NCBI GenBank assembly: GCA_016871575.1
Contig: VHCW01000035.1
Coordinates: 1-42,753 of the forward strand
From: Verrucomicrobiota bacterium
GTDB lineage: Bacteria > Verrucomicrobiota > Verrucomicrobiia > Palsa-1439
Direction: 5' to 3'
DNA length: 42,753 bases
Position numbers and translations under genes: made by a program. Positions 15,706-23,106 of the stretch are shown here, piece after piece. Position 1 is the stretch's first letter; each line of letters starts with the position of its first letter. Below the pieces are notes generated by a model. The model saw only the letters and a list, made by a program, of their open reading frames with translations. It did no database searches and was not told the origin of the DNA.

Positions 15706-17541
15706 ATGTGCGGCATTATCGGCTACATCGGCGGCAAGCCCGCCCAAGGCATCCTTCTCGAAGGATTGCGTCGCCTCGAATATCGCGGTTACGATTCCGC
15801 TGGCCTTTGTATTCTCGACAAGGGTCGTTTTCAGCTTCGCAAGAAAAAGGGACGCATTGAGGAGCTTGCCGCCGCCCTGCGCAAGGAACCGGCAGGCGGC
15901 CTGTGCGGCATCGGTCATACCCGTTGGGCCACGCACGGCGCGCCGACTGACGCCAACGCGCACCCCCACACCGACCAGTCCGGCAAACTCTCGCTCGTCC
16001 ACAACGGTGTCATTGAGAACTACACCCAACTCAAGGAACGCCTCGCCGCTGCCGGGCACACGTTCACGTCGCAGACCGACACGGAAGTCCTCGCCCATCT
16101 TGTCGGCGCGCATTACGAACAGGCTGGCAACGACCTTGTCGAGGCGGTACGGCGGGCGCTCAAGGAAGTGATCGGCACGTACGGCATCGCCGTGATGCAC
16201 ACGGATCATCCCGGTCTTATCATTGGAGCGCGGCGCGGCAGTCCCCTGCTCGTCGGTCTTGGACGAGATGAGAATTTTCTCGCCAGCGACGTCAGCGCCA
16301 TTGTCGCGCACACGCGGCGGGTCGTTTATCTCAACGACTTCGAGATCGTGACGCTGACCCGCGACGATTTCCAAGTTACTACGCTCGAAGCTGCCGCGGT
16401 CAGCCCGCAGATCAAGGAGGTCGAGTTCAAGGCCGAAGACGTCGAGCGCGGCGCATTTCCGCATTTCATGCTCAAGGAGATTTTCGAGCAGCCGCGCACG
16501 GTCGAGAACGCCTTGCGCGGCCGCATCAACCACGACGAAGCGACTGCCCGGCTCGGCGGACTCAATCTCAACGCCGGCGAGTTGCGCGCGGTGGATCGCA
16601 TCATTTTCGTTGCCTGTGGGAGCGCCCTCCACGCGGGGATGGTCGGCGAGTATCTCATGGAAGACCTCGGTCGTGTCCCGACGGAATGGGAATACGCGAG
16701 CGAATTCCGTTACCGCAACGCGCCGGTCGAGAAACACACGCTGGTGTTCGCCGTCAGCCAGAGCGGCGAGACGATTGACACGCTGGCCGCCATCCGCGAA
16801 TCGAAACGGCGCGGACACCGCACGCTCGGCATCGTCAACGTCGTTGGCTCGACCATCGCCCGCGAAGTGGACGGCGGCATCTACATGCACGCCGGCCCCG
16901 AGATCGGCGTCGCGGCCTCCAAGACGTTCGTCTCGCAATTGACCATCATGAGCTTGCTCGCGGTGCTCATGGGCCGGATGCGTCATTTGGCTGCAACACG
17001 CGGCGCTGAAATCCTCCGCGAACTCGAAGCCATGCCCTCGAAACTGGAACGCGTCCTCGCCGAGAACGATAACATCCTCGCGATTGCGAAGAAGTATTGT
17101 GACGCCCGCAGCGCGCTCTTTCTCGGACGCCAATACAATTATCCCATCGCTCTGGAAGGCGCGCTGAAGCTCAAGGAGATTTCCTACGTCCACGCCGAGG
17201 GTTATCCCGCTGCCGAAATGAAACACGGCCCCATCGCCCTTGTTGATCCGAAGACGCCATCGGTGTTCATCTGTCCGAAGGACGGCGTCTATGACAAAGT
17301 GATGGCCAACATCGAGGAAGTCAAAGCCCGCAAAGGTCCCGTGATTGCGATTGCCACTGAAGGCGACGCCGAGATCGCCCGAAAAGCCGACGACGTGATT
17401 TATGTGCCCGACACGGTGGACTGCCTGACGCCATTGTTGACCGTGGTGCCGGTCCAACTACTCGCCTATCACATCGCCGTCCTGCGCGGCTGCGACGTGG
17501 ATAAACCGCGCAACCTCGCCAAATCAGTGACGGTGGAATAA
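15706..17541 (+). CDS. glmS: glutamine-fructose-6-phosphate aminotransferase (isomerising)
   Basis: 611 residues, the usual length. It makes glucosamine-6-phosphate from fructose-6-phosphate and glutamine, the first step to UDP-GlcNAc for peptidoglycan and lipid A. The start at 15706 is fixed because Cys must follow Met as the glutaminase nucleophile (MCGIIGYIGG). Seen: GHTRWATHG, HNGVIENY, GLGRDENFLASD in the glutaminase half; two SIS domains with CGSALHAG, SQSGETIDT, and LKEISYVHAEGYPAAEMKHGP split over about 490-510; and the canonical end KSVTVE. Its last 66 coding bases are repeated at 18560-18625 with only synonymous changes. Confidence 0.98.
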   Translation: MCGIIGYIGGKPAQGILLEGLRRLEYRGYDSAGLCILDKGRFQLRKKKGRIEELAAALRKEPAGGLCGIGHTRWATHGAPTDANAHPHTDQSGKLSLVHNGVIENYTQLKERLAAAGHTFTSQTDTEVLAHLVGAHYEQAGNDLVEAVRRALKEVIGTYGIAVMHTDHPGLIIGARRGSPLLVGLGRDENFLASDVSAIVAHTRRVVYLNDFEIVTLTRDDFQVTTLEAAAVSPQIKEVEFKAEDVERGAFPHFMLKEIFEQPRTVENALRGRINHDEATARLGGLNLNAGELRAVDRIIFVACGSALHAGMVGEYLMEDLGRVPTEWEYASEFRYRNAPVEKHTLVFAVSQSGETIDTLAAIRESKRRGHRTLGIVNVVGSTIAREVDGGIYMHAGPEIGVAASKTFVSQLTIMSLLAVLMGRMRHLAATRGAEILRELEAMPSKLERVLAENDNILAIAKKYCDARSALFLGRQYNYPIALEGALKLKEISYVHAEGYPAAEMKHGPIALVDPKTPSVFICPKDGVYDKVMANIEEVKARKGPVIAIATEGDAEIARKADDVIYVPDTVDCLTPLLTVVPVQLLAYHIAVLRGCDVDKPRNLAKSVTVE

Positions 17542-17557
17542 GGATGGCGGACAAGCC
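17476..17557 (+). repeat. direct repeat X, left copy: glmS 3' end
   Basis: 82 bp covering the last 66 bases of glmS (including the stop) and 16 bp beyond it. The partner is at 18560-18641, same orientation, 5 differences. Four fall in the coding part, all at third positions (GCC/GCT, CGC/CGT, AAA/AAG, AAC/AAT) and all silent. The layout resembles attL/attR of an element integrated at a gene's 3' end. Confidence 0.85.
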
Positions 17558-17584
17558 GTCGGATCGCCCTCGCCAACAGACTGC

Positions 17585-17713
17585 CCAATGTGGAGCAGGT
17601 TTGCAACCTGCTATCGCATGATGGATTGGCAGGTTACAAACCTGCCCCACACTGGCTCAGTTCGGCTTCGGAATGTCACCGGCGGCCAGCCGCTGCCAGA
17701 ATTCCTTTGCCGG
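17585..17713. repeat. direct repeat Y, left copy, containing IR67 copy C
   Basis: 129 bp, almost identical to 18386-18514 in the same orientation. It contains IR67 copy C (17587-17653), whose centre TATCGCATGATGGAT is shared only with copy D, so C and D arose by local duplication. The IR67 hairpin also lies where a glmS terminator would be, but has no T-tract. Confidence 0.85.
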
Positions 17714-17730
17714 CCGGAGCGAAAAAACGG

Positions 17731-18111
17731 TCAGCGCAGCTTGGCGCTGACTCGCTGGATGGCCGAGAAGTGCTCGTCGCTATGCTCGACTTCCAAGCCG
17801 TGCCGCACCGCGCACGCCGCCACCACGATGTCTACCGTCGGCGCTGTCACCCCGGCCTGACGGCAGGCTTGGGCCAACGCTCGTGCCTGCTGCCACGCCG
17901 CAGCATCCAACGGGAACAGCGTCACGACCTCCTCCAAGGTTTGCAGTGCTTTGTGTTCCTTCGGGCCGCGCGCGCCGTTCCACAGTTCCGTGGCAATCAA
18001 ATCACACCAACCGGCTTCACCGGTCCGCAGCAACGCTTCCACGCGGTTGGCCACCGCACTGTTGCGCTCGCGCAGAAACTCGATCCAAGCCGACGTGTCC
18101 ACCAACGTCAT
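17731..18111 (-). CDS. vapC: VapC-like PIN-domain ribonuclease toxin
   Basis: 126 residues from the ATG at 18111, which overlaps the vapB stop by 4 nt (ATGA). PIN-domain acidic residues are all in place: LVDTSAW near the N-terminus, ATELW, TVDIVVAACA and HSDEHF. VapC toxins cleave tRNA or rRNA and are held inactive by VapB. It lies inside a segment bounded by the duplicated glmS 3' end and by repeats Y/Y'. An upstream in-frame ATG would add five residues but has no merit over the coupled start. Confidence 0.92.
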   Translation of the reverse strand: MTLVDTSAWIEFLRERNSAVANRVEALLRTGEAGWCDLIATELWNGARGPKEHKALQTLEEVVTLFPLDAAAWQQARALAQACRQAGVTAPTVDIVVAACAVRHGLEVEHSDEHFSAIQRVSAKLR

Positions 18112-18332
18112 CGGGCGGACTCCCACTTCACGTCCTCGCGCAACACCTTCAAGTCCGCCTGCGACATGAAGCCCGGCAACGCCCCTTTCAACCGCGCCGC
18201 CACATCGGCCAGTCGCCGCCGCTGGTTCAACTCGCGCAACGCCACCCGCACCGCCTCGGCTTTGCTCTTGGCATGCGTGTTCTTGACAGCCTCCGCGAGT
18301 TCTCTTTCTGGAATGTCCAACGTCGTCTTCAT
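18108..18332 (-). CDS. vapB: VapB-like antitoxin
   Basis: 74 residues. The N-terminus MKTTLDIPERELAEAV with AKSKAEAVRVALRELNQRRR is the ribbon-helix-helix pattern of type II antitoxins. The C-terminal half (about 45-74) would wrap the toxin. It is first in the pair and overlaps vapC by 4 nt. No Shine-Dalgarno is present; a strong promoter-like sequence ends 6 nt before its ATG. RHH antitoxins usually repress their own promoter. Confidence 0.88.
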   Translation of the reverse strand: MKTTLDIPERELAEAVKNTHAKSKAEAVRVALRELNQRRRLADVAARLKGALPGFMSQADLKVLREDVKWESAR

Positions 18333-18338
18333 GCCCCT

Positions 18339-18366
18339 AGACTAGCCGCCGCCCCTTGCTTGTCAA
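18339..18366 (-). promoter_or_regulatory. putative vapBC promoter, leaderless geometry
   Basis: Minus strand: TTGACA (18366-18361), 16-nt spacer, TAGTCT (18344-18339), then 6 nt to the vapB ATG. The -35 is a perfect consensus. Transcription would be expected to begin at the start codon itself. Confidence 0.55.
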
Positions 18367-18385
18367 CTTCAACCATTTGCCTCCA

Positions 18386-18514
18386 CCAATGTGGAGCAGG
18401 TTTGCAACCTGCTATCGCATGATGGATTGGCAGGTTACAAACCTGCCCCACATTGGCTCACTTCGGCTTCGGAATGTCACCGTCAGCCACCCGCTCCTAG
18501 AATTCCTATGGCGG
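18386..18514. repeat. direct repeat Y', right copy, containing IR67 copy D
   Basis: 129 bp matching 17585-17713. IR67 copy D is 18388-18454. The two Y copies are alike through the shared GGCTTCGGAATGTCACCG and on to an EcoRI-like AGAATTCCT, then diverge. Confidence 0.85.
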
Positions 18515-18559
18515 GACACTGTTGATTCTCTCCAGCGGATGGAAAACTGCTATGTCGAA

Positions 18560-18625
18560 GCTGTCCTGCGTGGCTGCGACGTGGATAAGCCGCGCAATCT
18601 CGCCAAATCAGTGACGGTGGAATAA
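18560..18625 (+). pseudogene. displaced 3' end of a glmS gene
   Basis: Encodes the final 21 residues and stop of GlmS (AVLRGCDVDKPRNLAKS...), with all four base differences from the intact gene silent. An open frame runs through it from 18356, but the part upstream of 18560 is repeat Y' and unrelated sequence, so no functional enzyme is made. The repeat continues 16 bp past the stop to 18641. Silent-only change implies that each copy spent time as the working end of a glmS gene. Confidence 0.8.
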
Positions 18626-18700
18626 GGATCGCGGACAAGCCTCGCCAAAAGCGCCGTGCTTCGCGCGGCTGAGGTAAAAATCCAAATCGTAATTCAGCCC

Positions 18701-20548
<1,848 letters not shown>

Positions 20549-20557
20549 GCTGCGCGC

Positions 20558-20586
20558 AGTGTAGCGAGCGATGTGCGCAAAAACAA
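20558..20586 (-). promoter_or_regulatory. putative promoter of the kinase gene
   Basis: Minus strand: TTGTTT (20586-20581), 17-nt spacer, TACACT (20563-20558), then 9 nt to the ATG. A transcript would have 0-3 nt of leader. Confidence 0.45.
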
Positions 20587-20592
20587 GCACCT

Positions 20593-20621
20593 TTGCTTTC
20601 CGGCTCGTAACCTGCTACAAA
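20593..20621 (+). promoter_or_regulatory. putative promoter of the 70-residue secreted protein
   Basis: TTGCTT (20593-20598), 17-nt spacer, TACAAA (20616-20621), 9 nt to the ATG at 20631. It lies back to back with the kinase promoter. Confidence 0.4.
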
Positions 20622-20630
20622 TAAGACGCC

Positions 20631-20843
20631 ATGAAAACCAAGCTGCTAGTTTCCCTCTGCGTTGCCACGGCGTTTGCGGTGGCCATCGCGCTGGCCCAGG
20701 ACAAGGAATCCACCAAGCCCGACCCGCGCATTGACAAGTTGCTCGAACAACACCAGCAGATTCTCAAGAATCAAACTCAGATTCTGGAGAGGCTGGACAA
20801 GATTGAACAAGGGCTTCTACAGGTCCGCCGCCGGACAAGCTGA
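20631..20843 (+). CDS. small secreted coiled-coil protein, unknown
   Basis: 70 residues. The first 22 are a signal peptide (MKTKLLVSLCVATAFAVAIALAQ, cleavage likely after ALA). The mature part (about 47 residues) is a charged amphipathic helix, DPRIDKLLEQHQQILKNQTQILERLDKIEQ, with heptad spacing of Leu and Ile, suggesting an oligomeric coiled coil in the periplasm. The end overlaps the convergent pyrF end by 27 nt. It diverges from the kinase gene. No family is assigned. Confidence 0.6.
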   Translation: MKTKLLVSLCVATAFAVAIALAQDKESTKPDPRIDKLLEQHQQILKNQTQILERLDKIEQGLLQVRRRTS

Positions 20844-21488
20844 CGCCATTTCCGCTGCCACACGCTCCGCCGCCGCCACCGGGTCGGGAGCGGCCAGAAT
20901 GGGACGCCCGACGACGATGAAGCTGGCGCCCGCGGCAATGGCCTCGGACGGCGTCATCATCCGTTTCTGGTCACCGGCTTCAGCCCACGCGGGGCGGATG
21001 CCGGGAGTGACTATCAACATCGTGTCCCCTACTGCATTGCGAATCAGCTTGATCTCATGCGGCGACGCCACGACGCCTTCCAATCCGCATTCCGCAGCGA
21101 GCTTCGCGCGGCGAACCACTTCGTCAGCGACATTTCCCCCAACGCTCGTCAGCACCGTGACACCGAGCAGCGACGGATGTTTCGGCACGTTGGCAGCGGC
21201 GCGCAACATGTCGGCGCCGCCGATGGTATGCACGGTCAGCATTGCCACGCCTAATGATGTCGCGCTCTCCACGGCCTTGGCAACGGTGTTCGGAATGTCG
21301 TGAAACTTGAGATCAAGGAAACATCGCCGGCCGCGCGCATGAAGGAACTCGACCATTCTCGGTCCTGTTCGCGTGAAAAGCTGGCTGCCGACTTTGTAGG
21401 TCTCCACGGAATCGCCCAGCCGTTCGACCAGACCGGCAGCGCGCTCAAAGCCGTCCACATCCAGAGCCACAATAAGTTTTGATTTCAT
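20817..21488 (-). CDS. pyrF: orotidine 5'-phosphate decarboxylase
   Basis: 223 residues, the compact bacterial (group I) form. It converts OMP to UMP, the last step of pyrimidine synthesis. The catalytic set is visible: Asp10 (VALDV), Lys32 (YKVGS), and Asp59/Lys61/Asp64 in the signature DLKFHDIPNT (59-68). The C-terminal phosphate-binding VVGRPI follows. The ATG lacks a Shine-Dalgarno and has a promoter-like sequence 9 nt upstream. The -10 boxes of pyrF and the divergent ispE overlap. The 3' end overlaps the small secreted gene by 27 nt. Confidence 0.96.
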   Translation of the reverse strand: MKSKLIVALDVDGFERAAGLVERLGDSVETYKVGSQLFTRTGPRMVEFLHARGRRCFLDLKFHDIPNTVAKAVESATSLGVAMLTVHTIGGADMLRAAANVPKHPSLLGVTVLTSVGGNVADEVVRRAKLAAECGLEGVVASPHEIKLIRNAVGDTMLIVTPGIRPAWAEAGDQKRMMTPSEAIAAGASFIVVGRPILAAPDPVAAAERVAAEMASACPAADL

Positions 21489-21507
21489 GGAAAGCAGATG
21501 CTAGTGA
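21479..21507 (+). promoter_or_regulatory. putative ispE promoter, overlapping the pyrF promoter
   Basis: TTGATT (21479-21484), 17-nt spacer, TAGTGA (21502-21507), 7 nt to the GTG at 21515. The -35 lies inside the pyrF start region, so the two divergent promoters share DNA and are likely to compete. Confidence 0.4.
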
Positions 21508-21526
21508 AAAGCGCGTGTCCACACAA
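21498..21526 (-). promoter_or_regulatory. putative pyrF promoter
   Basis: Minus strand: TTGTGT (21526-21521), 17-nt spacer, TAGCAT (21503-21498), 9 nt to the ATG. The -35 falls inside the first codons of ispE. Confidence 0.45.
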
Positions 21527-22405
21527 GCACAACTGTCATTGTTTTCGCCGATCAAGGTGAACCTCTACCTACGGATCGTGCGCAAGCGTCCCGACGGCTA
21601 TCACGACTTGGAGACGGTGATGGCGCCGCTGGATTTCGGCGACACGCTCACATTCGCGACGGCGGAACGCGGCATCACGATGAGTTGCGACAACCCGGCG
21701 TTGCCGACTGACGACACCAACCTCGTCGTCCGCGCCGCAAAACGACTGGCCGAACGTTTTGCCGTGAAGCGCGGCGCGCACATCGCGCTGACGAAGCGCG
21801 CGCCGCTGGCCGCCGGCGTGGGCGGCGGCAGCAGCAACGCGGCATTCACGTTGCTCGGACTGAACGAACTCTGGCAACTGGGCGCGACGGCGACGCAACT
21901 CGGCGAGATCGCGGCATCGCTCGGTTCCGACATCAATTTCTTCATGGCAGGCGGCGCGGCGCTGTGTCACGGACGGGGCGAGCAAGTGAAGAAGATCCTA
22001 TTCCGCCTGAAAGCGTTTGTGCTGCTGGTCAACCCCGGTTTTGGCATCTCGACAAAGTGGGCGTATGAAAGCTGGGCCAAGACAGCGAGCCGGTTGACAG
22101 CGCCGGCTCCTGACGTTACTCTCCTGCTCCGCGCATTGGAAACAAACGACCTCGCGGGCGTGTGTGCGGCGCTGTACAACTCGCTGGAAGCGCCGTCGGC
22201 CGGAAAGTTTCTCGTGTTGGAGTTGTTGAAGCGCGCGATGCGCGACGCCGGCGCGGCGGGCGCGTTGATGAGTGGCAGTGGCGCTTCGGTGTTTGGTTTG
22301 TTCGCGAATGCAGCGGACGCGGAGCGCGCAGCGGCGCGGGTGCGCGCGGAGTTTGGACCGAGCCTGTGGACGCGGGTCTGCGGATTTGGTTGCCCGGTAG
22401 TGTAA
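21515..22405 (+). CDS. ispE: 4-diphosphocytidyl-2-C-methyl-D-erythritol kinase
   Basis: 296 residues from GTG 21515; a TTG at 21479 would add twelve residues and run into the pyrF start. GHMP kinase that phosphorylates CDP-methylerythritol in the MEP isoprenoid pathway. Seen: SPIKVNLYLRI with Lys14, RPDGYHDLETVM, the ATP loop PLAAGVGGGSSNAA (97-110), the base Asp139 in SLGSDINFF, and the C-terminal GALMSGSGASVFGLF. Its stop codon lies inside the tRNA-Gln gene: the last 15 nt of the CDS are the first 15 of the tRNA, so tRNA processing would cut the mRNA within its end. Confidence 0.95.
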   Translation: MSTQAQLSLFSPIKVNLYLRIVRKRPDGYHDLETVMAPLDFGDTLTFATAERGITMSCDNPALPTDDTNLVVRAAKRLAERFAVKRGAHIALTKRAPLAAGVGGGSSNAAFTLLGLNELWQLGATATQLGEIAASLGSDINFFMAGGAALCHGRGEQVKKILFRLKAFVLLVNPGFGISTKWAYESWAKTASRLTAPAPDVTLLLRALETNDLAGVCAALYNSLEAPSAGKFLVLELLKRAMRDAGAAGALMSGSGASVFGLFANAADAERAAARVRAEFGPSLWTRVCGFGCPVV

Positions 22406-22465
22406 TTGGTAACACAGCGGCCTTTGGAGCCGTATTTCCTGGTTCGAGTCCAGGCCGGGCAGCCA
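22391..22465 (+). tRNA. tRNA-Gln (anticodon TTG)
   Basis: Full cloverleaf: acceptor stem TGCCCGG/CCGGGCA, D arm GTG..CAC with TGGT in the loop, anticodon stem GCGGC/GCCGT with 7-nt loop CTTTGGA (anticodon TTG), T arm CCTGG-TTCGAGT-CCAGG, discriminator G, and an encoded CCA at 22463-22465. The U1-A72 pair is typical of tRNA-Gln. The 5' end overlaps the ispE stop by 15 nt. Confidence 0.97.
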
Positions 22466-22505
22466 GTTCTTTGGGCTTGAAGAGTGCGAAATCAGGCAAA
22501 CCAGC

Positions 22506-22534
22506 TTGCGATAAGAAAGGCCATTGTGTACCGT
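22506..22534 (+). promoter_or_regulatory. putative promoter of the second toxin-antitoxin pair
   Basis: TTGCGA (22506-22511), 17-nt spacer, TACCGT (22529-22534), 8 nt to the ATG at 22543. Confidence 0.4.
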
Positions 22535-22542
22535 AAACCACT

Positions 22543-22746
22543 ATGAGCACCGTACAGGAAATCGAATCCGCCATCCAAGCGCTGCCCCGTGAAGAGTTTT
22601 CCAAGCTCTGGCAGTGGTGGGATGAGTACCGCGAGGCCGCGTGGGATCGCCAGATCGAAGCGGATCTGGCCGCCGGTAAGCTCGACAAGCTGTTGGCGGA
22701 AGCTGACTGCGATTTTGAGGCTGGCCGCTGCAAGCCGCTACCGTGA
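22543..22746 (+). CDS. antitoxin-like protein of a RelE/ParE-type pair
   Basis: 67 residues, MSTVQEIESAIQALPREEF, then AAWDRQIEADLAAGKLDKLLAEA, DFEAGRCKPLP. This layout (helical start, WDRQIExDxxAGKLD, acidic end GRC) is that of a common putative antitoxin found directly before small RelE/ParE-fold toxins. It overlaps the toxin gene by 4 nt (GTGA), supporting co-translation. It lies 77 nt after tRNA-Gln, a common site for such cassettes. The identification rests on pattern and neighbourhood. Confidence 0.75.
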   Translation: MSTVQEIESAIQALPREEFSKLWQWWDEYREAAWDRQIEADLAAGKLDKLLAEADCDFEAGRCKPLP

Positions 22747-23003
22747 AGAACTTCACCACGCCAAGGTTCTGGCAGCACTACCGTTGTCTGTCGCCAGAAA
22801 TCCGCAAACACGCCGACCGCTGCTTTGCCTTGTTCCAACGGGACCCGCAGCATCCGTCGCTGCAATTCCAGAAGAAAGGCCGGGCGTGGGTGGCGCGAGT
22901 CGGCACCGGCCATCGTGCGTTGGCGAAGGAACGACCGGAAGGCCTGGTCTGGTTCTGGATTGGACCACATGATGAATACGAACGTCTCCTGCGTTCACCG
23001 TGA
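22743..23003 (+). CDS. RelE/ParE-like toxin
   Basis: 86 residues from a GTG overlapping the antitoxin stop. The sequence RFWQHYRCLSPEIRKHADRCFALFQRDPQHPSLQFQK, then WVARVGTGHRALAKE and GLVWFWIGPHDEYERLL, follows the RelE/ParE fold: two helices, a beta hairpin with basic residues (RVGTGHRAL) and a C-terminal strand-helix with H-x-E-Y. Members inhibit translation (mRNA cleavage) or gyrase; which one applies is not readable here. Confidence 0.78.
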   Translation: MKNFTTPRFWQHYRCLSPEIRKHADRCFALFQRDPQHPSLQFQKKGRAWVARVGTGHRALAKERPEGLVWFWIGPHDEYERLLRSP

Positions 23004-23019
23004 TGGCACACCGCAAAGA

Positions 23020-23106
23020 GGCACAGCGCGACAGGTCGAGTATGAACGGCACGACGCCCGGTGTCTGCCCTTGATAGACGCTCAGAATTCGTTCGCGCCA
23101 TGTCAT
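23020..23106 (-). pseudogene. truncated N-terminus of a URO-D-like protein
   Basis: The ATG at 23106 overlaps the stop of the upstream hydrolase gene by 4 nt (ATGA), the usual sign of a real coupled gene. The first 29 codons read MTWRERILSVYQGQTPGVVP-FILDLSRCA, much like the start of uroporphyrinogen-decarboxylase/MtaA-family proteins (MTxRERVLxxLxGExPDRVPF). After about 23020 the frame stays open but becomes unrelated and runs antisense through the toxin-antitoxin genes. Repeat-like DNA lies at the junction. The gene appears cut by insertion of the cassette next to tRNA-Gln. Confidence 0.5.

Noticed and set aside
17542-18559. Tn7-type insertion at attTn7
   Set aside because: The position fits, but there are no tns genes, no Tn7-like ends were recognised, and Tn7 does not duplicate the glmS 3' end.
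18356-18625. An 89-codon gene ending like GlmS
   Set aside because: Only its last 22 codons, counting the stop, are glmS-derived. The rest is repeat Y' and unrelated sequence, so I list it as a displaced gene end.
22753-23019. Continuation of the URO-D-like frame through the toxin-antitoxin genes
   Set aside because: Beyond about 29 codons the translation loses family character and is antisense to the well-supported toxin gene.
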